Notes under the pieces: generated by a model | The model's database searches: none | What the model saw: only the letters and a program-made list of their open reading frames with translations | Told to the model about the DNA's origin: nothing | From: an uncultured Clostridia bacterium | Lineage (GTDB): Bacteria; Bacillota; Clostridia; Christensenellales; DTU072 | Assembly (NCBI GenBank): GCA_934274515.1 | Contig: CAKQTC010000015.1 | Coordinates: forward strand, 1 to 33,216 | Reading direction: 5' to 3' | Length of the DNA: 33,216 bases | Position numbers and translations under genes: made by a program | In this document: one piece after another, positions 6,796-14,034 of the stretch | Layout of the letters: each line of letters starts with the position of its first letter | Numbering within the stretch: the stretch's first letter is position 1

Positions 6796-7090
6796 TTATA
6801 AAGACGGGAATTGTTGTGTTGCAAATGAAAGATTTTTGCTTGATAAATCATTTATGATTTGATATCATAGCAAACGTAAATAGAGCAAAATCTCGCATTA
6901 AATTTTCTGAAAAGAGCTCGGAAAACTGGTATTGTTTTTGGTATTATTTTAGTTTGAAAATTATTTTGAAATCTAAAATTTACCGAAAAAACGAAAGAAA
7001 TTAGCAGTTTTAGACGGAAAATAACGCACAAAACACACAAAATCGTGCGAAATCTGCCTATTTTAATAGGGTTTTGAGAATTTTTCAAAA
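6796..7090. other. AT-rich non-coding end of the ICE
   Basis: No convincing gene. A minus-strand open frame of 78 codons (6852-7088) is low in complexity and lacks a ribosome binding site. Just before the tRNA remnant are two small palindromes: CCTATT-TT-AATAGG (about 7057-7070) and GTTTTGA-GAATTTT-TCAAAAC (about 7071-7091). These may be integrase arm or core sites, which is inference from position. Confidence 0.5.
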
Positions 7091-7134
7091 CTCCTAAGGG
7101 GCCGTTGTGGGTTCGATTCCCGCCGGGAGTACCA
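7091..7134 (+). other. 3' half of a tRNA gene, probably tRNA-Arg(CCU): ICE attachment site
   Basis: The sequence reads as anticodon loop CTCCTAA, anticodon-stem 3' strand GGGGC, short variable loop, T arm GTGGG-TTCGATT-CCCGC, acceptor 3' strand CGGGAGT, discriminator A and encoded CCA. Nothing upstream supplies the acceptor 5' strand, D arm or anticodon-stem 5' strand. The tRNA terminator is kept just downstream. This is the standard scar of integration into a tRNA 3' end. The anticodon assignment depends on my loop alignment; a class II tRNA is less likely. Confidence 0.75.
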
Positions 7135-7138
7135 AAAA

Positions 7139-7164
7139 AGCAAGGTTTTTATCCCTTGCTTTTT
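7139..7164. terminator. Bidirectional terminator after the tRNA remnant
   Basis: AGCAAGG and CCTTGCT pair across an eight-base loop and are followed by TTTTT on the plus strand, with AAAAAA in front giving a T run on the minus strand. It ends the original tRNA transcript and the histidine kinase operon coming from the right. Confidence 0.8.
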
Positions 7165-7196
7165 CTATTTTTACGTTTTTACCTTTTCGCACGTTT

Positions 7197-8372
7197 TTAT
7201 ATTTTCTTACTCTTGTTTTTCGGCAAGGTTATCTCGAAAACCGCGCCGTTTGCATTGTATGCTTTAATCTCGCCGCCGTGGAGTTTCACTATTTCTTCGG
7301 TAAGCGCAAGCCCTATGCCTGTGTTCCCCTTCTTCCCGGTATAAAACCTTTCAAATATATGCGCTTCGTCTTCCTTCGATATTCCTTCTCCGTCGTCCGA
7401 AATCGTAACGCTGATTTTGCTCGTTTCGTTTACGCACTTCACCCAAACCGTCGTTTTGCAAAACTTAAACGCATTCGATATCAAGTTCGATATAACTTTT
7501 CTCATTTGCCTTTCGTCGCACATTATCACCGCGTTATCCGCGAGTTTGATTTTTAGTTCTTTCCCCGCATTTTCGAACGCCGGCGAAAACGAGCAAGCCA
7601 CGCTCCTTATTATCTCCGTTATATCTTTTGACTTAAATTCCGCTTTCGTTTGCGCGGAATCGATTTTCGACAATGCCAACAACTCTTCTATCAACGCGGT
7701 CATTCGGTCGCTTTCTTCCAAAATAACGCCTGCGGACTCGTTCGTGGGCAAAACGCCAGTTTGTATCCCTTCGGCATAGCCCTGTATCGCCATAAGCGGC
7801 GTTTTCAATTCGTGCGACGCGTTTTGGAAAAACGACTGTCTTATTTCCTGCGCCGACTCTATCGTTTTCCCGAGTTTCAACCCGATTACGCAAATAACCG
7901 CTCCGACCACGATTACCGCTACTCCGAACATTATATTCAACCACTTAACGTAACTTAAAATCGCGCTTATATCGACGTAAAGCGCGTACACAAACTTTTC
8001 CGACAAATCTGCTGCCGATGCGTACGCCGCCAGAACTATGTTTCTGTTTTTATCTTTTATTCTGTAAAATTCGCCGTGTACCATTTGTTTCTCTTTGCAA
8101 AACGTCAAAACTGCTTTTTCCGTTTCGGTAAGATAATACAAATCGTCGTTTGTCTGTTCTATTTCTATATACCCTACGCTCGCGCTTAAAAAGTTTATCC
8201 CTTTGGTATCGTCTTCCGGATCGTATTCCCCGTATTCGTATTCTATTGCCTTTTTTGCTTGACGTTCTAGATCTCTCGGAATTGCAACGTTAACCACGAT
8301 AAGCAGCGCGCAAAGAACGAGCGCAACCGAACAAAGACTTGTCAAAACGATTTTCAGTTTAACTCTCGTCAC
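7197..8372 (-). CDS. Sensor histidine kinase of an OmpR-type two-component system
   Basis: 391 residues from a GTG start (8372-8370) that overlaps the response regulator stop as GTGA. Membrane segments lie at about 7-30 and 146-167, with an extracytoplasmic sensor domain of about 115 residues between them that is acidic and has no recognised fold. The HisKA box FFQNASHELKTPLMAIQGYA gives His187 as the phosphorylated residue. The ATPase domain has the N box NLISNAFKF, DDGEGIS and GNTGIGLAL. Architecture is that of PhoR/VanS-like kinases without a HAMP domain of usual length. Its signal is unknown; the neighbouring redox genes and the acidic exported protein suggest envelope stress or thiol/metal status, which is inference. 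Confidence 0.93.
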   Translation of the reverse strand: MTRVKLKIVLTSLCSVALVLCALLIVVNVAIPRDLERQAKKAIEYEYGEYDPEDDTKGINFLSASVGYIEIEQTNDDLYYLTETEKAVLTFCKEKQMVHGEFYRIKDKNRNIVLAAYASAADLSEKFVYALYVDISAILSYVKWLNIMFGVAVIVVGAVICVIGLKLGKTIESAQEIRQSFFQNASHELKTPLMAIQGYAEGIQTGVLPTNESAGVILEESDRMTALIEELLALSKIDSAQTKAEFKSKDITEIIRSVACSFSPAFENAGKELKIKLADNAVIMCDERQMRKVISNLISNAFKFCKTTVWVKCVNETSKISVTISDDGEGISKEDEAHIFERFYTGKKGNTGIGLALTEEIVKLHGGEIKAYNANGAVFEITLPKNKSKKI

Positions 8373-9070
8373 TTGCCACTCTCCGTTTTTTTCAATTTAT
8401 ACCCGTACCCCCATACCGTTTCTATCGTCGCGCAACTTTTTGCCGCCGACAGTTTTTTCCTTATTCTTCTTATCGTTTCGTCTATTGCGCGCGTTTCGGT
8501 ATCTTCGCTAAACCCCCATACCTCATCGAGAAGGCTATCTCTTGAATGGGTTTTTTGCGGTTCTTTCACCATAAAAGCAAAAACGCTCATTTCTGTTTTT
8601 GTAAGCGGTACGACGGTTTCCCCCGCCCGAACGGAACGTTCGTCTTCCGAGTACGTCAAATCGGCGTATTCCCATACTTTGCTTTTTTCTTTACTTGACC
8701 CGTTCATCTCCGCCCGTCTTAACAACGCCTTAACTCGCATCAAAAGCACGGTCGGGCGGAACGGTTTTGTTAAATAATCGTCGCTGCCTAGCGTTATTCC
8801 GTTGACAAAATCGAGTTCTCCGTCTTTTGCCGTGAGCAAAATTATCGGAACGGACGAAATCTTCCTTAATTCTTTCACGCACTCTATCCCGTCCTTCCCC
8901 GGCATCATAATATCCAAAATAACCAAGTCGGCAGGTTCTTTTTCAAACGCAAAAAGAAGAAGATTGCCCGTTTCAAACGCGCTCACTTCGTATCCGTCGC
9001 TTTCTAAGAAGTTTTTTAACAACTCCCGTATGTTTTTTTCGTCGTCGGCAATGTAAATTTTATACGCCAT
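8369..9070 (-). CDS. OmpR/PhoB-family response regulator
   Basis: I start at ATG 9070-9068 (233 residues), with CGGAG about a dozen bases upstream; a TTG at 9094 would lie inside the upstream hairpin. The receiver domain has the acidic pair at residues 9-10, the phosphoryl-accepting Asp53 in VILDIMMPGKDG, and the Lys in DDYLTKPF. The C-terminal winged helix ends TRAIDETIRRIRKKLSAAKS and TIETVWGYGYKL. It is coupled to the histidine kinase by overlap. The 11-bp direct repeats at the promoter of the acidic protein upstream are the likely target. Confidence 0.95.
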   Translation of the reverse strand: MAYKIYIADDEKNIRELLKNFLESDGYEVSAFETGNLLLFAFEKEPADLVILDIMMPGKDGIECVKELRKISSVPIILLTAKDGELDFVNGITLGSDDYLTKPFRPTVLLMRVKALLRRAEMNGSSKEKSKVWEYADLTYSEDERSVRAGETVVPLTKTEMSVFAFMVKEPQKTHSRDSLLDEVWGFSEDTETRAIDETIRRIRKKLSAAKSCATIETVWGYGYKLKKTESGK

Positions 9071-9095
9071 AATTATATTTTTCTCCGTAGGCAAT

Positions 9096-9119
9096 AGGCG
9101 TTGCGGTTTCGCAACGCCT
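9096..9119. terminator. Hairpin between the acidic protein and the response regulator
   Basis: AGGCGTTGCG and CGCAACGCCT form a 10-bp perfect stem across GTTT. On the minus strand the following bases are only TATTGCC, a poor T tract, so partial termination or RNA stabilisation is more likely than a full stop, lowering expression of the downstream regulator pair relative to the acidic protein. Confidence 0.6.
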
Positions 9120-9135
9120 TTTGCATAATTTTTTC

Positions 9136-9978
9136 TTATCTTCCGCAGTTAGAACCGCAAATCGAGATGAGTTTTGCAGAGATTTCATCGAGTTTTGCAA
9201 GGTCTTTAAGTAACGTATCCTTTTCTTCAGCCGTCAAAACGTCGAGTTCCGCTATGTACTTCGCTTCGTCGAAGTTTGCATAATCGAAGTTTTCGTCGAG
9301 TTCGTCGTAAGACGCGTAAACCTTATCCCATACGTCGGCGTGAGCGTCCATAACTTCGTCGAATTCTTTTTTGAGCGATTGAACTTCGTCGTTTGCTTTT
9401 TCCGCTTCTTCGCATGCTGCAAAGAAGTTATCGCCGAAGTAGTTTTTGTCGTCTTCGATGAAGAGCATATCGCCTTCGCAACCGCCGTCGGCAAAGAACT
9501 CATCGTCTTTTTCCGCAAAATCGCAGGTTCCGTCCGCACAGTCGTCATACATGGTGTCTTCGTCGGTTTCAAACAGTTCGTCGTAGAGTTTTTCGAGTTT
9601 GGCGTCGAGTTCGTCAAGCGTATCGATACTCTTCAAGAGCGTTGCTTTTTCTTCCGCCGTCAACGTCGTCAAACCGTTAACAAACGCTTTTTCGTCGAAA
9701 TCGTCGGGAAGTTCATCGAGTTTTTCCAGTTCGGCAAAATATTTTTCCCAAAGTTCGACGTTCGCGTCAAATGCTTTTTCGTATTCCGCTTCTAACTTTT
9801 CGATTGCGTCAATCGTTTGTTCGGTCTTCGACGTCTTAGCGTCTTTTCCCGTGTCCGCGCTTGCCGCCGACTGTTTAGGCAAGAATATCGACATAAGCGT
9901 TACCGCCGCAACGGCTACCGCAACGGCTACCGCCACCAAAGTGATTTTAATCGTTTTCATAGTTTTTTCGGTTTTCAT
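9136..9978 (-). CDS. Exported acidic protein with internal duplication and six cysteines
   Basis: 280 residues; ATG 9978 follows AAGGAG at eight bases. A signal peptide or membrane anchor covers residues about 8-41, with possible cleavage after SAASA. Two copies of a helical unit of about 68-70 residues (about 61-128 and 201-270) share DELDxxFD-type segments and LTAEEKxTLLKxxxxLDExxAKL. Between them is a very acidic stretch with Cys147, Cys152, Cys167 and Cys189, and the end reads CGSNCGR (Cys274, Cys278). The LTAEEK helix recalls periplasmic stress proteins such as CpxP/Spy, but I claim no homology. Position between a thiol redox operon and a two-component system suggests a metal or disulfide-handling envelope protein, regulated by that system. 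Confidence 0.85.
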   Translation of the reverse strand: MKTEKTMKTIKITLVAVAVAVAVAAVTLMSIFLPKQSAASADTGKDAKTSKTEQTIDAIEKLEAEYEKAFDANVELWEKYFAELEKLDELPDDFDEKAFVNGLTTLTAEEKATLLKSIDTLDELDAKLEKLYDELFETDEDTMYDDCADGTCDFAEKDDEFFADGGCEGDMLFIEDDKNYFGDNFFAACEEAEKANDEVQSLKKEFDEVMDAHADVWDKVYASYDELDENFDYANFDEAKYIAELDVLTAEEKDTLLKDLAKLDEISAKLISICGSNCGR

Positions 9979-10043
9979 AGTTTATACTCCTTTTCGTTTA
10001 TTTGCAAGCCTTTTTGCTTACACTTGCAGTTTATCAGACTCGC

Positions 10044-10096
10044 ACTATAAAAATCCCCGAAAATCTGCGACACATTTGCAACAATTTTGCAACAAT
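10044..10096 (-). promoter_or_regulatory. Promoter of the acidic protein with OmpR-type direct repeats
   Basis: On the minus strand ATTGTTGCAAA occurs twice in tandem (10086-10096 and 10075-10085), followed by a degenerate third copy TGTGTCGCAGA (10064-10074). Then comes TATAGT at 10049-10044 as -10. The 11-bp period is one helical turn, as in known sites of OmpR/PhoB-family regulators, and the third copy covers the -35 position, where no consensus -35 exists. This suits activation by the response regulator two genes downstream. Confidence 0.7.
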
Positions 10097-10105
10097 TTTT
10101 TTCTT

Positions 10106-10423
10106 TTACAATAGTTTTTCAATTATTTTTTCTATCTCTCGCTCTTTCCTATACCCTACGAACGCCGCCGCGGTGTTTCCGCCCTTAAAGAATATAACCG
10201 TCGGTATGTTCGCTATGCCGAATTTTTCGGCTATACTCGTTTCTTCGTCAACATCCACTTTGACGACCTTGACTTTTTCGCCGTATTTCTCGGCAAGCCC
10301 TTCCAAAATCGGCGCGAGCGCTTTGCACGGTCCGCACCAGGACGCGTAAAAATCCATAATTACGAGTTTGTCACTCAATATAACTTCTTCTTGAAAATTA
10401 TCCTTTCTTACTTTCGTTACCAT
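10106..10423 (-). CDS. trxA: Thioredoxin
   Basis: 105 residues, standard length. Start ATG 10423 after AAGGAG. The active site is WCGPCK within FYASWCGPCKALAPILEGLA, with the cis-proline in NIPTVIFFKGG. No signal peptide, so cytoplasmic. It reduces protein disulfides using thioredoxin reductase, which is not in the window. It is last in the ccdA-tlpA-trxA operon, ten bases behind the previous gene, so it is probably the electron donor to the membrane protein CcdA, which passes electrons outward. Confidence 0.95.
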   Translation of the reverse strand: MVTKVRKDNFQEEVILSDKLVIMDFYASWCGPCKALAPILEGLAEKYGEKVKVVKVDVDEETSIAEKFGIANIPTVIFFKGGNTAAAFVGYRKEREIEKIIEKLL

Positions 10424-10433
10424 TTCTCTCTCC

Positions 10434-10982
10434 TTATAATAATTGCTTTACGTACGCTCTTAAAACCGCTTCGCTCATCGCGCCCGTCCTTTGCTCGGCA
10501 ACTTTGCCTGCGGCGGTGATAAACACGGTCACGGGTATACCCGTCACGGAATACGCTTTCGCTCCGCTATTCGTATCGTCAAAATATAACGGGAACGTAT
10601 AATTGTTGTTTTTGACGAAATTAATAACTTTGTTTCTATCCTCGCCGTATAAGTTTACCATCAAAAACGTGACTTTGCCTTCGTATTCTTTGGCGAGTTT
10701 GTCAAAATGCCCGAGTTCCGACCGACACGGCCCGCACCAGGACGCCCAAAAGTTTATAACGATCGGTTTACCGACAAACTCCGACAGTTTAACCGTCTTG
10801 CCGTCTTTGTCCGTTACTGTAAAATCTTTGTATGCACCCTTGTCGCGGATTGTAGGGGTTTGTCCCTGCTGGCCTTGCTGCTCGACTTTCCCGGACAACT
10901 TTTTGTATCCGAAATACGCGCCGACTACCGCGCCGACAAGCAATATCGCTATAAGTGCCGTCACAATAATTTTCTTTAACAT
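10434..10982 (-). CDS. TlpA/ResA-like extracytoplasmic thiol-disulfide oxidoreductase
   Basis: 182 residues with an N-terminal membrane anchor at about 3-27 and a linker rich in Gln and Gly. The thioredoxin fold carries NFWASWCGPCRSELGHF (CxxC WCGPC) and ends in the GIPVTVFITAAGK cis-proline region. Start ATG 10982 follows TAGGAGG. Known: such anchored proteins reduce exported disulfides, for example in cytochrome c or spore maturation, taking electrons from CcdA. ccdA lies 12 bases upstream and trxA ten bases downstream. No cytochrome c genes are visible, so the client may be another exported cysteine protein, such as the acidic protein nearby. Confidence 0.9.
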   Translation of the reverse strand: MLKKIIVTALIAILLVGAVVGAYFGYKKLSGKVEQQGQQGQTPTIRDKGAYKDFTVTDKDGKTVKLSEFVGKPIVINFWASWCGPCRSELGHFDKLAKEYEGKVTFLMVNLYGEDRNKVINFVKNNNYTFPLYFDDTNSGAKAYSVTGIPVTVFITAAGKVAEQRTGAMSEAVLRAYVKQLL

Positions 10983-10994
10983 AAAAAAATCCTC

Positions 10995-11834
10995 CTAACT
11001 TAAAAGCGCGCCGAGTTTGTCCATAACCCCCGTCGCCATGAGAATTCCCATTACGACGAGCAAACTTCCGCTAACGATTTTAATAACTTTATAATGTCGT
11101 TTAATAAACCCGAATAATTTTTTCGTTTTGTCCGTCAATAGCGCCGTTATTATAAACGGTATGCCTATACCGAGCGAGTAAAAAAGCAACAACAATACGC
11201 CTTTGAACACCGTACCGGAAGTAGACGCAAGCGCAAGCGCCGAGCCTAAAAACGCGCCGGTACACGGTCCGACGCCTACGGCAAACACTATCCCGAACAA
11301 AAACGCCGTCCAAACTCCGTTTATCTTATACGATTTTTTTAGTCCTTTGAAAAACGGTAACCGAAACAGCCCGATATAAGACAAACCGAATATAACGACG
11401 ATAATTCCCGCAACAATGTTAATAACGGTTTTATATTTTTTAATGTAACCGCTTACAAGTCCGACAAGTCCGCCGAACACGACAAACATAAGAGTAAACC
11501 CTAAAACAAAAAACAACGACCGTATAAATACGCGGTATTTTTGCTTTTGGGCTTTCTTTTTCTCTTCCTTTTTCGCAACGTCCGTTGTGCCGCTCGCTTC
11601 ATCGTTCGTTACATCGGTTGTTTCTCCGTCCGCTACGTCGGTTGTTTCTCCGTTTGTATTTTCGCTTGCCGCTTCGTCGATTTGTTTTCCTTCGATTGTG
11701 GAGTTTTTCGCGGAAGACTGTTCGTCGGTTTCGCTTTCCCCGGCAAAATACGATAGATACAACGGTATCATCGGTAGCATACACGGCGATATGAACGATG
11801 CAAGTCCTTCGAGAAAAGTCAATAAATATTCCAT
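10995..11834 (-). CDS. ccdA: CcdA/DsbD-type membrane electron carrier with hydrophilic insert
   Basis: 279 residues, longer than the usual 220-240. The redox cysteines are Cys18 in SPCMLPMIPLYLSY and Cys191 in GVGPCTGAFLG. About six membrane segments are apparent. Residues about 33-98 form an insert between the first two segments, rich in Thr, Asp, Glu and Lys, with three TTDV repeats; the DNA there has a 24-bp tandem repeat. The protein carries electrons from cytoplasmic thioredoxin across the membrane to the TlpA-like protein. First gene of its operon. The ribosome binding site is weak (AAAAGG). Confidence 0.9.
   Translation of the reverse strand: MEYLLTFLEGLASFISPCMLPMIPLYLSYFAGESETDEQSSAKNSTIEGKQIDEAASENTNGETTDVADGETTDVTNDEASGTTDVAKKEEKKKAQKQKYRVFIRSLFFVLGFTLMFVVFGGLVGLVSGYIKKYKTVINIVAGIIVVIFGLSYIGLFRLPFFKGLKKSYKINGVWTAFLFGIVFAVGVGPCTGAFLGSALALASTSGTVFKGVLLLLFYSLGIGIPFIITALLTDKTKKLFGFIKRHYKVIKIVSGSLLVVMGILMATGVMDKLGALLS
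11610..11657. repeat. 24-bp tandem repeat inside ccdA
   Basis: Two copies (11610-11633 and 11634-11657) starting TACATCGGTTGTTTCTCCGT and TACGTCGGTTGTTTCTCCGT. They encode the ETTDV repeats of the hydrophilic insert; a third, diverged copy lies next to them. In-frame expansion by replication slippage explains the insert. Confidence 0.8.
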
Positions 11835-12059
11835 ATTTGTGTCAATGCCTTTTCTTTTTTGGTTTCAGTATACACTATTGCTCGGCAATAAAAAAGAGAG
11901 TTACTCTCATAACGAAAAAGTCGTAAAAATCTAGGACCGGTTTTCGTGCGCATATAATAGTCGTCATAAAAAAAGTATTATTCATTAAGAAATTCGCTAG
12001 ACTTTTTGCCTTTGCGGAACCCGACTAAGGTTAATTTATCCTTGCAAGATATATTCGCA

Positions 12060-12109
12060 TTGACACGCATTTGGCAAAATGATATAATTGATTTTGAGAT
12101 TGCTAGGAG
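12060..12109 (+). promoter_or_regulatory. Promoter and ribosome binding site of the rml operon
   Basis: TTGACA at 12060-12065 and TATAAT at 12083-12088, spacing 17, followed by AGGAG at 12105-12109 five bases before the ATG. The preceding gap (11835-12059) separates this operon from the divergent ccdA operon and holds no gene; a weak minus-strand hairpin GAGAG-TAA-CTCTC with a T run lies near 11900. Confidence 0.9.
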
Positions 12110-12114
12110 AAAAC

Positions 12115-13002
12115 ATGAAAGGAATAGTTCTTGCCGGCGGTTCGGGGACAAGGCTTTACCCGTTAACGCTCGTTACGTCGAAACAACTTTTACCGGTCTA
12201 CGACAAACCGATGATTTATTACCCTATTTCCGTGCTTATGCTCGCAGGCATACGCGATATCCTTATTATATCTACGCCTACCGATTTAGCGAACTTTCAA
12301 CGTTTGCTCGGCGACGGTAGCGCGTACGGATTACATATCGAATATAAGGAGCAACCTAGTCCGGACGGACTTGCGCAAGCGTTTCTTCTCGGCGAAGATT
12401 TTATCGGCGGCGAGCCTTGCGCTATGATACTCGGCGATAATATTTTCTACGGTAACGGTTTAGGCTCGAAACTCAAATCCGCCGTTCGCGCCGCAGAAAA
12501 CGGCAAAAGCACCGTGTTCGGCTACTATATGAAAGACCCGAGAGCATTCGGAGTAGTCGAATTCGACGGAAAAGGCAACATAATTTCTCTCGAAGAAAAA
12601 CCTGCCGACCCGAAATCGAACTACATCGTCACGGGACTTTATTTTTACGATAAAAACGTCTGCGACTACGCGAAAAAGGTCAAACCCTCTCCGCGCGGAG
12701 AACTCGAAATAACAGACCTTAACAAACTTTATCTGACCGACGAAAAACTCCGAGTGGAACTTCTCGGCAGAGGTTATGCTTGGATGGACGCGGGTACTAT
12801 GGAAAGTTTATTCGACGCGTCGAGTTACGTCAAAATTCTCGAAGAGCGTCAAGGCACTCAAATCGCCGCCCTCGAAGAAATAGCGTACTATAACGGTTGG
12901 ATTGACGCCACGCGCTTGGAGCAGGCGGCGGAGAAACACGGAAAGTCCACTTATGGGGAACATTTATACGATGTTTTGTATAACAAAGTCAAACATATAT
13001 AA
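12115..13002 (+). CDS. rmlA: Glucose-1-phosphate thymidylyltransferase (RmlA)
   Basis: 295 residues from ATG 12115, chosen over an upstream in-frame codon because AGGAG precedes it and because family members begin MKGIVLAGG. The nucleotide-binding motif GGSGTRLYPLTLVTSKQLLP is intact, with EEKPADPKSNYIVTGLYFYD downstream. It forms dTDP-glucose from dTTP and glucose 1-phosphate, first step of the dTDP-deoxysugar pathway. Cytoplasmic. rmlB follows 18 bases later. Confidence 0.97.
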   Translation: MKGIVLAGGSGTRLYPLTLVTSKQLLPVYDKPMIYYPISVLMLAGIRDILIISTPTDLANFQRLLGDGSAYGLHIEYKEQPSPDGLAQAFLLGEDFIGGEPCAMILGDNIFYGNGLGSKLKSAVRAAENGKSTVFGYYMKDPRAFGVVEFDGKGNIISLEEKPADPKSNYIVTGLYFYDKNVCDYAKKVKPSPRGELEITDLNKLYLTDEKLRVELLGRGYAWMDAGTMESLFDASSYVKILEERQGTQIAALEEIAYYNGWIDATRLEQAAEKHGKSTYGEHLYDVLYNKVKHI

Positions 13003-13020
13003 AAAAAGGAAAACAGTAAA

Positions 13021-14034
13021 ATGAACATATTCGTAACGGGGGGAGCAGGCTTTATCGGTAGTAATTTTATTTTCTACCTTCTTAAAAACCACCCCGACTA
13101 TAAAGTAACGTGCATAGATTCTCTTACTTACGCAGGCAATTTGGAGACGCTTGCCCATGCTCTAAAAAACGAGAATTTCACTTTTGCGAAAATCGATATT
13201 ACCGATAGAAAAAGCGTTTTCTCATTATTTGAAAAAGAACGCCCGAACGTCGTTGTTAATTTCGCCGCCGAAAGTCACGTTGACCGTTCGATTCTCTATC
13301 CCGAAGTTTTCTTGAAGACGAACGTGCTCGGAACGCAGGTTTTGCTCGACGCTTGTCGCGAATACGGTACCGAGCGTTTCCATCAAGTATCCACAGACGA
13401 AGTTTACGGCGATTTGCCTCTTGACAAACCCGACGAATTCTTTACCGAAACAACGCCTTTACACGCGTCAAGTCCGTATTCCGCGTCCAAAGCGTCGGCG
13501 GATTTACTCGTGCTTGCTTACTGGCGTACCTATCGCACTCCCGTGACGATTTCTCGCTGTTCCAACAACTACGGCCCTTATCAATTCCCGGAAAAACTTA
13601 TTCCGCTCATGATAGCAAACGCGACGAACGGCAAGGACCTTCCCGTATACGGTAACGGCAAAAACGTACGCGACTGGTTATACGTTGACGACCACTGCCG
13701 CGCTATCGACTTAATCTTACAAAACGGACGACTCGGAGAAGTTTACAACATAGGCGGACACAACGAGCGAAACAATCTGCAAGTCGTGCAAACCATTATC
13801 AAAGAGATAGGAAAAGGAAAAATCGTTTTCGTAAAAGACAGAGCGGGTCACGACAGACGCTACGCTATTGACCCGAAAAAAATATCCGACGAACTCGGCT
13901 GGAGTCCCGTTACGACTTTCGACGAAGGCATTGAAAAAACGATTCGTTGGTATAAAGAAAACGAACAATGGTGGAAAAACATACTAAGTGGCGAATACGT
14001 CGAGTATTACCACAAAATTTTCGGTGACAAATGA
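13021..14034 (+). CDS. rmlB: dTDP-glucose 4,6-dehydratase (RmlB)
   Basis: 337 residues. NAD-binding GGAGFIGSNF at residues 7-16, Thr-Asp-Glu of the dehydratase site in HQVSTDEVYGDLP, and the SDR pair YSASKAS. It converts dTDP-glucose to dTDP-4-oxo-6-deoxyglucose, the branch point for dTDP-deoxysugars. The stop overlaps the glycosyltransferase start as ATGA, so translation is coupled. Neither RmlC nor RmlD is encoded nearby, so L-rhamnose is not made from this operon alone. Confidence 0.97.
   Translation: MNIFVTGGAGFIGSNFIFYLLKNHPDYKVTCIDSLTYAGNLETLAHALKNENFTFAKIDITDRKSVFSLFEKERPNVVVNFAAESHVDRSILYPEVFLKTNVLGTQVLLDACREYGTERFHQVSTDEVYGDLPLDKPDEFFTETTPLHASSPYSASKASADLLVLAYWRTYRTPVTISRCSNNYGPYQFPEKLIPLMIANATNGKDLPVYGNGKNVRDWLYVDDHCRAIDLILQNGRLGEVYNIGGHNERNNLQVVQTIIKEIGKGKIVFVKDRAGHDRRYAIDPKKISDELGWSPVTTFDEGIEKTIRWYKENEQWWKNILSGEYVEYYHKIFGDK

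Larger units (their letters stand above)
1..7134. mobile_element. Right end of an integrative and conjugative element (ICE)
   Basis: Seen: a compact minus-strand operon of small unknown genes ending in PcfK-like and PcfJ-like genes, an AbiE toxin-antitoxin pair, and a 3'-half tRNA remnant at 7091-7134. Known: PcfK and PcfJ homologues are carried by conjugative plasmids and ICEs of Bacillota, and many ICEs integrate into tRNA 3' ends, leaving a complete tRNA at one end and a 3' fragment at the other. Inferred: the element runs from beyond the left edge to the tRNA remnant. Its AT-rich genes contrast with the CpG-rich genes after 7197. The integrase, relaxase and type IV secretion genes must lie outside this window. 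Confidence 0.8.

Noticed and set aside
6852..7088. 78-codon minus-strand open frame at the ICE end
   Set aside because: Low-complexity Phe/Ile/Arg composition, no ribosome binding site, and it covers the palindromes beside the attachment site.
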